Source: Candidatus Woesearchaeota archaeon (GTDB lineage Archaea > Nanobdellota > Nanobdellia > Woesearchaeales > GW2011-AR9). Taken from it: 37,840 nt of DNA. The stretch spans positions 129,013 to 166,852 of the forward strand of contig JAGVZN010000010.1 of assembly GCA_018302605.1 (NCBI GenBank), read 5' to 3'. Below the pieces are notes generated by a model. The model was not told the DNA's origin and searched no databases. It worked only from the letters and a program-made list of their open reading frames with translations. This document shows, in pieces, positions 31,769 through 37,840 of the stretch. Each line of letters begins with the position of its first letter. The stretch's first letter is position 1. The position numbers and the translations under genes are program-made.

Positions 31769-32527
31769 TTAAAATAAGCGTTCAAGACAACTGCTGATTT
31801 CATCAGATCTCTTACAAACATAAATCTCAGCTTCTTGGAGATATTCGATTGAAAGATTTCTTCTTTGTAATTGTTCTTTTATTCTCCAATTCTGCGCATC
31901 TTTTTTTGCTTCACAGATCAAAGCAGCAGCGCCTCCAGAGTCTTCCATAACGATGAGCGGGACAGAAGTTCCCACTGCGTTAAATGCCTCGTCAAGCGTC
32001 CCACTGCCGCCATTAACTAAGACCAAGACATCGGCAATTCCAGCGACATATTCCCTTCTTTCCATCATATTTTCCCCTGCCCTAACGATATCTAAGCGTC
32101 CCCGGCTGGACGATTCACCCAATTTTAAATATTCTCTCGGTGGACGATAGATTGATCTTTTTGTGATGGATGAAACAGTTTTCCCACTGAAAAATTGTGC
32201 TAGGGATTTTGGAAGCTGTATGTCCTCATCATACATTGGAACGAGAACAAAGAATCGGTCATCAAATCGGTTTTCTCCATCAAGGGGAGAGTAATAACCA
32301 TTTCTGACACATTCTCGGATTACGCCCTCATAAATATCTACGCCCACTCCAAGAACGCCTCCCGTGAAAATAAATCCTTCTCTACTATCAAGATATTTCC
32401 TCAATCGCTGTCCTATTTCGATTCCACTATCTGAGTCATATTTTGGTGATGGCATCGTGGCGCCGATAACCCCGATGAGGGTGCCCTTTTTCTGGTTACG
32501 TATCTTCCGAATGAGTTTTGGATCCAT
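31769..32527 (-). CDS. LOG/SLOG-family Rossmann protein, phosphoribohydrolase-like
   Basis: 252 aa. GVIGA (19-23) starts the fold and TGGVLGVGVD (55-64) follows. MMERRE (154-159) corresponds to the MHxRK of LOG proteins, and NGGSGTLDE (172-180) to their PGGxGTxxE motif, with catalytic-type E180 and R158 present. LOG enzymes cleave a nucleoside monophosphate to base and ribose 5-phosphate; other SLOG members bind nucleotide signals. The middle (residues 70-140) has an insertion not seen in plant-type LOG. ATG 32527 lies 1 nt after the stop of the phosphoribosyltransferase gene (the first ATG, 32548, would overlap it), so the two are cotranslated. Confidence 0.78.
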   Translation of the reverse strand: MDPKLIRKIRNQKKGTLIGVIGATMPSPKYDSDSGIEIGQRLRKYLDSREGFIFTGGVLGVGVDIYEGVIRECVRNGYYSPLDGENRFDDRFFVLVPMYDEDIQLPKSLAQFFSGKTVSSITKRSIYRPPREYLKLGESSSRGRLDIVRAGENMMERREYVAGIADVLVLVNGGSGTLDEAFNAVGTSVPLIVMEDSGGAAALICEAKKDAQNWRIKEQLQRRNLSIEYLQEAEIYVCKRSDEISSCLERLF

Positions 32528-32528
32528 T

Positions 32529-33431
32529 TTATTTAAAATTATAAACATGAAAGCCGCTTTTGCCAGTTGTTTCCTTCAAACAAAAGCCACAATCACTAGA
32601 ATTTCTGACCGATGCTCCTCGAACGGAAGCTGCGCCGTATCCTTCTACTTTTCTCATAACATCATGCAATGATCTCCCCGTACAGACATAATCTTCAATA
32701 CAGATAACCCTCTTGTCTCGTGCGGCTTCCTGGATCATGGGCTCTTGTTCTGGAATGACGAGGGCACGGCTATCTCCTCTTCGCTTTGACTTTCGGATAA
32801 AGCCGACATCAACACCCAAGAGACCAGCTAATGGCATAGCGACTTCACTTGAGCCGCACGCAGCGCCCACAACATAATCAGTATGTGGTTTGTTTCCATC
32901 CAGAGAATGTTTCAAATATTCTTGAAGAAATAGAACAATATCGTTTGGGAAAATAGCGTTTCTACCAATATTACGATCTTTTTGCAAATAATTGGTAAAT
33001 GATAGTTCCTCGAACCCCAGCTTAAGTAAAGCAACACCTTCCTTAAATCTTTTTTTGTCCGGTTCTCCGGAATAGTATCCTGTCAGAAAATCAACACCCA
33101 CAGCGATTAAACCATTTAATACTGCTACTGCTTTTTTTCGTGGCTCAATCCCCATTTTTCTATTATCTATTAGACAATCATACAATGGCTGGAAAGCAGC
33201 ATAGATTGCAGCCCTGATCGTATCCGGATTGGTTATCGATTCCGCAAACGAAGCCCAGTTTCTGAAACCTTCAAACAGGCCATAGGCATTTGGGTTTCCC
33301 GAATACGGCAGTCGTCCATCAGAAATTTTCCGAAGGTTTTGTTCAATACGTCGTTTCTGTTCGCTATCCGATAGAGGTGGAAAGTGATTCCCCCCCGTTA
33401 ATGCGGTTTGAAGTAAATCTACAATGCTCAT
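32529..33431 (-). CDS. Phosphoribosyltransferase-like protein in an operon with the LOG-like gene
   Basis: 300 aa. The PRPP-binding motif RVICIEDYVCTGRSL (241-255) is a good type I PRT loop (hhhhED...TG.S). YVVGAACGSSEVAMPLAGLLG (186-206) matches the early PRT strand and turn. The N-terminal 170 residues are mostly helical and of unknown type. The nucleobase substrate cannot be read. It is the first gene of the unit, with a TATA box at 33454-33462, followed by the LOG-like gene with a 1-nt gap. A salvage pair or a nucleotide-signal system is possible. Confidence 0.72.
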   Translation of the reverse strand: MSIVDLLQTALTGGNHFPPLSDSEQKRRIEQNLRKISDGRLPYSGNPNAYGLFEGFRNWASFAESITNPDTIRAAIYAAFQPLYDCLIDNRKMGIEPRKKAVAVLNGLIAVGVDFLTGYYSGEPDKKRFKEGVALLKLGFEELSFTNYLQKDRNIGRNAIFPNDIVLFLQEYLKHSLDGNKPHTDYVVGAACGSSEVAMPLAGLLGVDVGFIRKSKRRGDSRALVIPEQEPMIQEAARDKRVICIEDYVCTGRSLHDVMRKVEGYGAASVRGASVRNSSDCGFCLKETTGKSGFHVYNFK

Positions 33432-33453
33432 CTGAAGTGATATTTGACAGTTC

Positions 33454-33462
33454 TTTATAAAT
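33454..33462 (-). promoter_or_regulatory. TATA box for the PRT-LOG operon
   Basis: Minus-strand ATTTATAAA, 23-31 nt upstream of the ATG at 33431. The operon is divergent from pth2, with 109 bp between the start codons. Confidence 0.7.
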
Positions 33463-33510
33463 ATTTTGTTGAATACTCCTCAATAATAGTAACCAAATTG
33501 CCCCGACACG

Positions 33511-33518
33511 TTTATATT
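33511..33518 (+). promoter_or_regulatory. TATA box for pth2
   Basis: TTTATATT, 23-30 nt upstream of the ATG at 33541. Confidence 0.7.
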
Positions 33519-33540
33519 CTCTGATCTTCTCCTTCTCTGT

Positions 33541-33885
33541 ATGCCACTCAAACAAGTCATCCTTGTCCGTCAGGATCTCAAGCTTCCCAAAGGCAAACTC
33601 GCTGCCCAGGCAGCCCATGCTTCTGTGGAAGCTGTCTTGAAATCAGATCCGAAAAATGTCAAAGCCTGGCGTAATGAAGGGATGGCCAAGATCGTGCTTA
33701 AAGTCAAAGACGAAAAAGAATTAATCGCTTATTTCCAGAAAGCAAAAGAGTGCGGGCTTGTTTCTTCGCTGATTACTGATGCCGGCAGAACTGTCGTCGC
33801 TCCGGGCACAAAGACCTGCGCAGCTATCGGGCCGGCTGAAGAAGAGGAGATTGATGCACTTACCGGAACATTATCTCTTCTTTAA
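33541..33885 (+). CDS. pth2: Peptidyl-tRNA hydrolase, Pth2 type
   Basis: 114 aa, full length for the archaeal/eukaryotic family. QVILVRQDLKLPKGKLAAQAAHASVEA (5-31) and LITDAGRTVVAPGTKTCAAIGPA (77-99) are its two signatures. It releases tRNA from peptidyl-tRNAs that drop off the ribosome. It is a single-gene unit with its own promoter, convergent with the first lipoprotein gene (3 bp apart). Confidence 0.95.
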   Translation: MPLKQVILVRQDLKLPKGKLAAQAAHASVEAVLKSDPKNVKAWRNEGMAKIVLKVKDEKELIAYFQKAKECGLVSSLITDAGRTVVAPGTKTCAAIGPAEEEEIDALTGTLSLL

Positions 33886-33888
33886 TGT

Positions 33889-34404
33889 CTATTCATTCCA
33901 TGTTCGATATTCCGTTGCTTTGAGAACGAGGCATGCTGGTTCGAGCAGGATGTCGGCAAGCTCCAGCACTTTTTGTTGATTTTTTACTTGATATTCCTGC
34001 GGAGGATCACTCTCGATCTTCACGAGAAGGCGCGCGTTATTTCCATCGTTGATATCGGGGAAAACGAGATGATATTCGGCGAAAACTCCCCTCTGTTTTG
34101 AACGCAGATCCAGCTGAAGCATTGGTCTTTCATAGGCAAAAAGGTCGAGGCGCATTTCTGCACCGCCTTCAATAGAAAGCCCGTGAATTAACGCATCTGC
34201 ATTCCTCCGTGGCGTTCCAAAACGCTTTACTCCCTGATAGGTTGCTTTGATTTTCTCTACCCGGTCGTAATCGGAGCAGACTCGTGCGGCATATTGTTGG
34301 GCGTTTTCATTGGGAAGCGGGGCAATCACTTGCGGACTGCTGCAACCCACAATCAGTGCTGCTAATCCGGTCATCGTCCATTTGTGAAGTACAGAATAGC
34401 TCAT
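33889..34404 (-). CDS. Lipoprotein of unknown function, paralogue of the next gene
   Basis: 171 aa. The N-terminal segment MTGLAALIVGC (lipobox LIVGC, Cys at about 21) predicts a membrane-anchored secreted protein. The mature part shares with its neighbour the pattern A..VCS.Y.R..KI...Y..VKR.G..RR.....H.......IDLFAY....L.L.L...., then EY.L.FPD. Only Cys 43 and one near the C-terminus (EPACLVL) remain besides the lipobox Cys, perhaps a disulfide. Promoter at 34430-34436. Function unknown. Confidence 0.65.
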   Translation of the reverse strand: MSYSVLHKWTMTGLAALIVGCSSPQVIAPLPNENAQQYAARVCSDYDRVEKIKATYQGVKRFGTPRRNADALIHGLSIEGGAEMRLDLFAYERPMLQLDLRSKQRGVFAEYHLVFPDINDGNNARLLVKIESDPPQEYQVKNQQKVLELADILLEPACLVLKATEYRTWNE

Positions 34405-34429
34405 TGTCAGTAGCGGTGAGCAGCGTGTA

Positions 34430-34436
34430 CATAAAT
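34430..34436 (-). promoter_or_regulatory. TATA box for the first lipoprotein gene
   Basis: Minus-strand ATTTATG, 26-32 nt upstream of the ATG at 34404; the same motif precedes the paralogue. Confidence 0.55.
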
Positions 34437-34512
34437 ATTTCCTATATGCTTTATTTCTTTCTCGAGAACGGCTTTCTGCAGCTTGCTACTGTTGGTTTTT
34501 TCATTTCTTAAC

Positions 34513-35001
34513 TCAATCTGCTTTTTTCTGCAAGGCAGTACAGGATATGTAAAGAAGAGTATCAGCCAAGCGTTCAATAACTGCTCGCTCTTTCTCTTCA
34601 TAGGAAAGAGCATCATGCGGGGCGATCGCCAGATGCATTTCATTTTCATATTTTACATCCGGAAAAGAGAGGGCATACTCCGTCGTCCCGCCCTCATCTT
34701 GTTGGGAAAGGATCAGATACAAAGAGGCATCTCCGTATGCTAGAAGTTCGATGGCCGTGTCATCATCCCTTTGAATCACAATTTGATGAAGCAATCCATC
34801 CCGACGGGAATTACCTTTCCGCTTTACAATATCATAAACTATTTCCAATTTTCTGGTTCTGCTGTAACCGCTACAGACCTGTTCTGCTTCTTTGGCGACA
34901 TCCACCAATGGAAATAGTTCTCTCTGTGGTGTTGCACTACAGCCGAGGACCAATGCTGCCAATCCGTTAACCGCTGCTTTTTTGAGGGTCAAATAATTCA
35001 T
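34513..35001 (-). CDS. Lipoprotein of unknown function, tandem paralogue
   Basis: 162 aa from ATG 35001 (MNYLTLKKAAVNGLAALVLGCSAT, lipobox LVLGC). The longer frame up to 35118 runs through palindromic element B3 and upstream of the TATA box, so it is rejected. The mature domain is homologous to that of the gene at 33889-34404 (EQVCSGYSRTRKLEIVYDIVKRKGNSRRDG...ELLAYGDASLYLIL). The conserved VCS.Y and near-C-terminal SCTAL cysteines suggest a disulfide. The pair arose by tandem duplication with its promoter. Confidence 0.65.
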   Translation of the reverse strand: MNYLTLKKAAVNGLAALVLGCSATPQRELFPLVDVAKEAEQVCSGYSRTRKLEIVYDIVKRKGNSRRDGLLHQIVIQRDDDTAIELLAYGDASLYLILSQQDEGGTTEYALSFPDVKYENEMHLAIAPHDALSYEEKERAVIERLADTLLYISCTALQKKAD

Positions 35002-35025
35002 TAAAGCCCGGGTAGAACAGTTCTT

Positions 35026-35033
35026 CATAAATG
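35026..35033 (-). promoter_or_regulatory. TATA box for the second lipoprotein gene
   Basis: Minus-strand CATTTATG, 25-32 nt upstream of ATG 35001. Element B3 begins 5 bp further upstream. Confidence 0.55.
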
Positions 35034-35037
35034 TTTC

Positions 35038-35078
35038 GAGAAGTTTGAATAATTCAATTATTTGTTTACAAACTTCTC
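35038..35078. repeat. Palindromic element B3
   Basis: GAGAAGTTTG (35038-35047) pairs with CAAACTTCTC (35069-35078). The centre AATAATTCAATTATT (35048-35062) is identical to that of B2. TTTC flanks both ends (35034-35037, 35079-35082); this is the reverse complement of the GAAA flanking B2. Confidence 0.7.
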
Positions 35079-35132
35079 TTTCCTCTTGGCGTAGGGAAAT
35101 AGTTTCGGGATAACACATACGTACGCTTCGTC

Positions 35133-35285
35133 GGCTCTGTAGAAAATCTCGAAAAAGTCAGCCTGGCCGTTGCCTTCGTGCTTCTCCAGCTACTCAGAGG
35201 ATAGTTAAGAAGCACCAATAACTGTTGGAGATTGCAGTTCTCAGGCAACCTCTTGGCCAGGCGGCTGAATTTTTTCTACAGAGCC
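35133..35285. mobile_element. MITE-like element C1, 14-bp terminal repeats and 9-bp target duplication
   Basis: GGCTCTGTAGAAAA (35133-35146) and TTTTCTACAGAGCC (35272-35285) are perfect inverted repeats. CGCTTCGTC abuts both ends (35124-35132, 35286-35294). The interior folds further: GCCTGGCC/GGCCAGGC, GTTGCC/GGCAAC (35169-35174/35244-35249), GTGCTTCT/AGAAGCAC (35178-35185/35208-35215) and GAGA/TCTC. The right duplication ends 6 bp before the TATA box of the L44e gene. The terminal repeat resembles that of IS6-family elements (GGCTCTGTTGCAAA, from memory, 12 of 14). Confidence 0.9.
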
Positions 35286-35300
35286 CGCTTCGTCAAAAGC

Positions 35301-35308
35301 TTTATAAA
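35301..35308 (+). promoter_or_regulatory. TATA box for the L44e-S27e operon
   Basis: TTTATAAA, 24-31 nt upstream of the ATG at 35332 and 6 bp downstream of the C1 target duplication. Confidence 0.75.
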
Positions 35309-35331
35309 TAAGCTGTATTCCTAAGACCGAT

Positions 35332-35640
35332 ATGAAGATTCCCAAGACGATCAAGCGGGTCTGCAAGTTCTGCAAGAAACACACAGAACAAAAAGTGGCG
35401 CAAAATAAAAAACGCGCGCCCAGCCCACTCAGCCATGGATCTAAATATCGTGCCCGTCTGCGCGGCCGTGCCCGGGGAATCGGCAATCTTGGCCGTTATT
35501 CCAAGCCAGCAGTGACCAAGTTTAAGCGCACTGGGGTCAAAAACACGAAAAAAACTGATTTGCGCTATACCTGCAATGTCTGCAAGAAAACAACGTGCCA
35601 GCCGTACGGGCTGCGCGTTAAAAAAATGGAGTTAGTCTGA
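35332..35640 (+). CDS. rpl44e: Large-subunit ribosomal protein L44e (eL42)
   Basis: 102 aa. MKIPKTIKRVCKFCKKHTEQKV and the later YTCNVCKKTT give the two CxxC pairs of its zinc site. The basic middle (RAPSPLSHGSKYRARLRGRARGIG) is family-typical. It lies near the E site of the 50S subunit. The stop overlaps the start of the S27e gene (TGATG), so the two are translationally coupled, as in other archaea. Confidence 0.96.
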   Translation: MKIPKTIKRVCKFCKKHTEQKVAQNKKRAPSPLSHGSKYRARLRGRARGIGNLGRYSKPAVTKFKRTGVKNTKKTDLRYTCNVCKKTTCQPYGLRVKKMELV

Positions 35641-35825
35641 TGGAACGCCAAACTGAAACAAAGAGTAAATTTATCAAAGTCCGTTGCGCTAAATGCAAAA
35701 ATGAGCAGATCATCTTTGGCAATGCCAGCCGGAATGTTTTATGTTTGGTCTGCAACAAAGAAGTGGCTTATTCTACTGGTGGCAAATCACGGATTTCCGC
35801 AAGAGTGCTGGAAGTTTTGGAATAG
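35640..35825 (+). CDS. rps27e: Small-subunit ribosomal protein S27e (eS27)
   Basis: 61 aa. FIKVRCAKCKNEQIIFGNASRNVLCLVCNKEVAYSTGGKSRI carries CxxC twice (near 16-19 and 36-39), the normal zinc ribbon. In many archaea eIF2-alpha and Nop10 genes follow; here the next genes are phosphoribosyltransferase-like and on the other strand, so the usual order is broken. Confidence 0.95.
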   Translation: MERQTETKSKFIKVRCAKCKNEQIIFGNASRNVLCLVCNKEVAYSTGGKSRISARVLEVLE

Positions 35826-35895
35826 GAGCGGGGGCTATTAAGCGGGCTATTGTCTTGAGGAATAATCTGATTTTTGGTTTGTGAATATCCTCGGG

Positions 35896-36693
35896 TTATG
35901 GGTGCAAATTAGTAAAGCACATCACCCTGCGTTGAAAGAGATTTCCGAAATAGCCAGCGGCAATGTTGATAGTTCCTCCCGTCCAGGAATCTTCGTCAAA
36001 GACAATAATCTCTTTTCTTTCCGCTTTTTCTCTAAGCATTTCTCTTTCTCTTTCATTTAATCTCGGTTCGTGATCTAATTTTTTGCATCTCGAAAAACGT
36101 ACCACATAGAATTCAGAATCTCTGGAATCAGCCAAAGCGCAATAGCGCAAGAAGACATCCATCCCCGCAGCTACACCCCCGTGAGCTAAGGCAATGAATA
36201 AGAGGTCTTGTTGAGTGGTTGTTCCCTGAATATTTCTGGCGGTTTGTACTGAATAGTTTGGTGCGGACGAGGTAAAAGTCGTTTTATCTGGGGGTTGGTA
36301 TACATTTTCAAAAAGCAAATCTTCATCCATTTCTCCAATGCCTCGTTCTAACTTGGCGATAAGCGCTGAAGTATCTTCGCCCCTATACGTACGCAAACCA
36401 ATTTGAAGAGCATCACAAAATAATCTACCCCCTTCCGCTAGGTAAGATGTATCGCGCTTAGTGCCAAGCTTATGATCTAAGAGCTTTCTGATCACTCGGG
36501 GCGGATGGAATACTCTCTTTTCCAAATTTTCAAAATCCGAATCAGGTGTCCTTACTGATACTGCCGATTGAAGTTCTGATAACAATTCTTTAAAAATAGC
36601 AAGGTAACAAAGATCATCCTTCCTACCTCTAAAATAATCATTATTACCCATCAATCCTTTGTCCAACTCATCAAACAATGATTGGTATGTCAT
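35896..36693 (-). CDS. Phosphoribosyltransferase-like protein, paralogue 1
   Basis: 265 aa. The PRPP loop is EIIVFDEDSWTGGTI (228-242; DED with TGGT). An earlier LLFIALAHGGVAAGMDVFLRYC (164-185) matches the first PRT strand and a GG turn. The N-terminal half is helical with HPPRVIR (63-69) and GLRTYRGEDTS (99-109), both shared with the neighbour. There is no membrane segment. It probably acts on a base with PRPP, but the substrate is unknown and it could also be a PRT-fold regulator. TATA at 36715-36723. Confidence 0.7.
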   Translation of the reverse strand: MTYQSLFDELDKGLMGNNDYFRGRKDDLCYLAIFKELLSELQSAVSVRTPDSDFENLEKRVFHPPRVIRKLLDHKLGTKRDTSYLAEGGRLFCDALQIGLRTYRGEDTSALIAKLERGIGEMDEDLLFENVYQPPDKTTFTSSAPNYSVQTARNIQGTTTQQDLLFIALAHGGVAAGMDVFLRYCALADSRDSEFYVVRFSRCKKLDHEPRLNEREREMLREKAERKEIIVFDEDSWTGGTINIAAGYFGNLFQRRVMCFTNLHP

Positions 36694-36714
36694 TATTCCC
36701 TATTTTGGTGGATA

Positions 36715-36723
36715 TTTTTAAAT
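36715..36723 (-). promoter_or_regulatory. TATA box for PRT paralogue 1
   Basis: Minus-strand ATTTAAAAA, 22-30 nt upstream of the ATG at 36693. Confidence 0.6.
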
Positions 36724-36758
36724 AATTTCTGATTTAAATTGCCATTCTCTCTTCCCAG

Positions 36759-37580
36759 CTAAATCAATGATCCGTACAGTTTGCCTTTCGCTTCCCTTGT
36801 CATGATATTTGCAACTACACGCACTTCTTGTTTTGGAAAGAGTTTTTGGAAATACTTTTTCGCTGATCTTAATGTGTCTCCTGTATGGCTATCCTCATCA
36901 AGGACGATAACATCTTTTCCTAATGCCCATTCTTGAAGCATTAACCTCTCACTTCTGTTTAGTTTTGGGCGTTTATCATCATGTTTAGTTTGAGAAAGGC
37001 GTACCGCATAAAAAGAAGACCGAGAGGATTCAACTTGGTCGCAATAGCGTAAGAAGACATCCATCCCCGCAGCTACACCACCGTGGGCTAAGGCAATCAA
37101 GAGAACATCATTTTGTGTTATTTTGGCAATCCTCTGAGAAGTGAGATTGGAATATTGCGGATTTGACGCTTCCCATGTTACAGCATCTTTTAGTTGCAGA
37201 ACATATTCTTCTAATAAAGCAGCATCCCGCTCGATGATGTCTAATTTCAACCGGCTAATCAAAGGAGAAGTATCTTCACCGCAATATGTTCTGAGACCAA
37301 TTTCAAGGGCATCAACAATAAGACTTTCAAAATCACCGGTGCGCTTCTGTATTTTATGATTAATGAGCGCTCTGATGATTCGTGGTGGGTGGAGGACTCG
37401 CTTCAGCGTTTCGGGTAAGGTTTGGTCGTTCCCGCCGATAGATACTACCACTTGTGTTTCTTCTAAGAGAACATCAAGAGTACCACTATATCCTTGAAGA
37501 TTGAGATCACGGTCAAGGTATCCTAAGGAATCAAAAAAGATCCCTCTTTTCTTTAAATCATCAAATGGTGACTCATACAT
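36759..37580 (-). CDS. Phosphoribosyltransferase-like protein, paralogue 2
   Basis: 273 aa; same architecture as paralogue 1. HPPRIIR (64-70), GLRTYCGEDTS (95-105), LLIALAHGGVAAGMDVFLRYC (160-180) and the PRPP loop DVIVLDEDSHTGDTL (223-237), here with the canonical TGDT. A stretch of about 55 nt around the AHGGVAAGMDVFLRY codons is nearly identical to paralogue 1, suggesting recent duplication or gene conversion. A separate promoter lies at 37602-37609. Its link to the PRT-LOG operon at 31.8-33.4 kb is inferred from the shared fold only. Confidence 0.7.
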   Translation of the reverse strand: MYESPFDDLKKRGIFFDSLGYLDRDLNLQGYSGTLDVLLEETQVVVSIGGNDQTLPETLKRVLHPPRIIRALINHKIQKRTGDFESLIVDALEIGLRTYCGEDTSPLISRLKLDIIERDAALLEEYVLQLKDAVTWEASNPQYSNLTSQRIAKITQNDVLLIALAHGGVAAGMDVFLRYCDQVESSRSSFYAVRLSQTKHDDKRPKLNRSERLMLQEWALGKDVIVLDEDSHTGDTLRSAKKYFQKLFPKQEVRVVANIMTREAKGKLYGSLI

Positions 37581-37601
37581 TAGCTTTATTTTCTCAATTT
37601 C

Positions 37602-37609
37602 ATTTAAAA
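37602..37609 (-). promoter_or_regulatory. TATA box for PRT paralogue 2
   Basis: Minus-strand TTTTAAAT, 22-29 nt upstream of the ATG at 37580. Confidence 0.6.
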
Positions 37610-37640
37610 ATATTTCCCCCGAGAATTGTTAACTCCAACC

Positions 37641-37728
37641 GGCTCTGTCAAAAATCTCGAAAAAGTCAGCCTGGCCGTTGCCTTCGTGCTTCTCCCGCTA
37701 CGAGGAGGATAGTTAAGAAGCACCAATA
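37641..37728. mobile_element. Truncated copy of element C (C2)
   Basis: The left 88 bp of C1 (35133-35220) are repeated here with about six mismatches and no gaps, starting with GGCTCTGTCAAAAA. The right half is missing: after CACCAATA the sequence passes into a B-type arm. The hairpin GTGCTTCT/AGAAGCAC is kept. It lies about 30 bp upstream of the TATA box of PRT paralogue 2. Confidence 0.8.
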
Positions 37729-37742
37729 TAGCAAATGTGTTA

Positions 37743-37762
37743 AGAGAAGTTTGCATAATTCA
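37743..37762. repeat. Half of a B-type palindromic element (B4)
   Basis: AGAGAAGTTTGCATAATTCA matches, reverse complemented, the right arm of B1 and B2 plus the start of the central palindrome. It follows the broken end of C2, so one element may have inserted into or recombined with the other. Confidence 0.55.
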
Positions 37763-37767
37763 CTTTT

Positions 37768-37840
37768 TTAGAAAATAGGTTCAATTTTATCCTCTAATCT
37801 CTTAAAATGTCTCTTTTTTTGGTTATGTTTCTTTCTTTTT
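37768..37840 (-). CDS. Possible C-terminus of a gene running off the right edge
   Basis: One minus-strand frame is open from the edge to a TAA at 37768-37770 and would end ...HFKRLEDKIEPIF. It is lysine-rich and only 23 residues long. A second frame is also open for a shorter distance. The evidence is too thin to be sure that it is a gene. Confidence 0.3.
   Translation of the reverse strand, partial: KRKKHNQKKRHFKRLEDKIEPIF

Noticed and set aside
35002-35118. Longer N-terminus of the second lipoprotein (ATG at 35118)
   Set aside because: It would run through palindrome B3 and upstream of the TATA box and would bury the lipoprotein signal 40 residues in.
1-37840. CRISPR arrays, tRNA and rRNA genes
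   Set aside because: No regularly spaced direct repeats of 25-40 bp, no plausible cloverleaf and no conserved rRNA segments were seen; the repeated sequences present are inverted and dispersed.

Overview
The window is archaeal chromosome. The evidence is a TATA-type promoter about 25 nt upstream of most start codons (many transcripts probably leaderless), a proteasome alpha subunit, an Rrp4/Rrp41/Rrp42 exosome operon, RNase P protein Pop5, RpoK, ribosomal proteins L44e and S27e, Pth2, a replication factor C large subunit, a short archaeal SSB, and TrmB and double-Lrp regulators. Small unlinked operons, DUF5679 and DUF357 proteins, MopE/VWA lipoproteins and many orphan genes suggest a DPANN-like lineage (Woesearchaeota or a relative); that placement is inference. 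No tRNA, rRNA, CRISPR array or transposase gene was found.

Layout. 1-7.3 kb: a partial HExxH protein, a 2-hydroxyacid dehydrogenase, a large MopE/VWA lipoprotein, an NDH-2-like flavoprotein overlapping a possible Tat-exported caspase-fold protein, and a small zinc ribbon. 7.5-16 kb: a degenerate kinase-like protein, ValRS, a 7-TM protein, an alpha/beta hydrolase, an Rmf/CrpP-like protein, IMP dehydrogenase and a CNNM/CorC membrane protein. 16-25.3 kb: RFC large subunit with a small metallopeptidase-like protein, an ABC exporter, an Asp/Glu racemase divergent from a double-Lrp regulator, GlyRS, a membrane coiled-coil protein, a P-loop kinase-like protein and SSB. 25.5-30 kb: the proteasome-exosome superoperon (pop5, psmA, an unrelated inserted gene, rrp4, rrp41, rrp42, rpoK). 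30-37.8 kb: DUF357, TrmB, then ordinary genes (pth2, L44e, S27e) interleaved with accessory genes: a LOG/SLOG-family phosphoribohydrolase-like gene with three phosphoribosyltransferase-like genes, and two paralogous lipoproteins.

The most unusual content is non-coding. At least five kinds of palindromic, hairpin-rich element of about 60-300 bp occupy the intergenic spaces. Several have terminal inverted repeats abutted by perfect target-site duplications of 8 or 9 bp, so they are non-autonomous (MITE-like) transposable elements. Six of them end 5-7 bp upstream of a TATA box, exactly at the BRE/TFB position, leaving the promoter intact. Either integration is guided by the archaeal pre-initiation complex or only such insertions survive. 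Compensatory base changes between copies show that the hairpin structure itself is maintained.

The second candidate system is the LOG + phosphoribosyltransferase set at 31.8-37.6 kb. A predicted enzyme that splits a nucleotide into base and ribose-5-phosphate sits in an operon with a predicted enzyme that joins a base to PRPP, with two further related transferase-like paralogues nearby.
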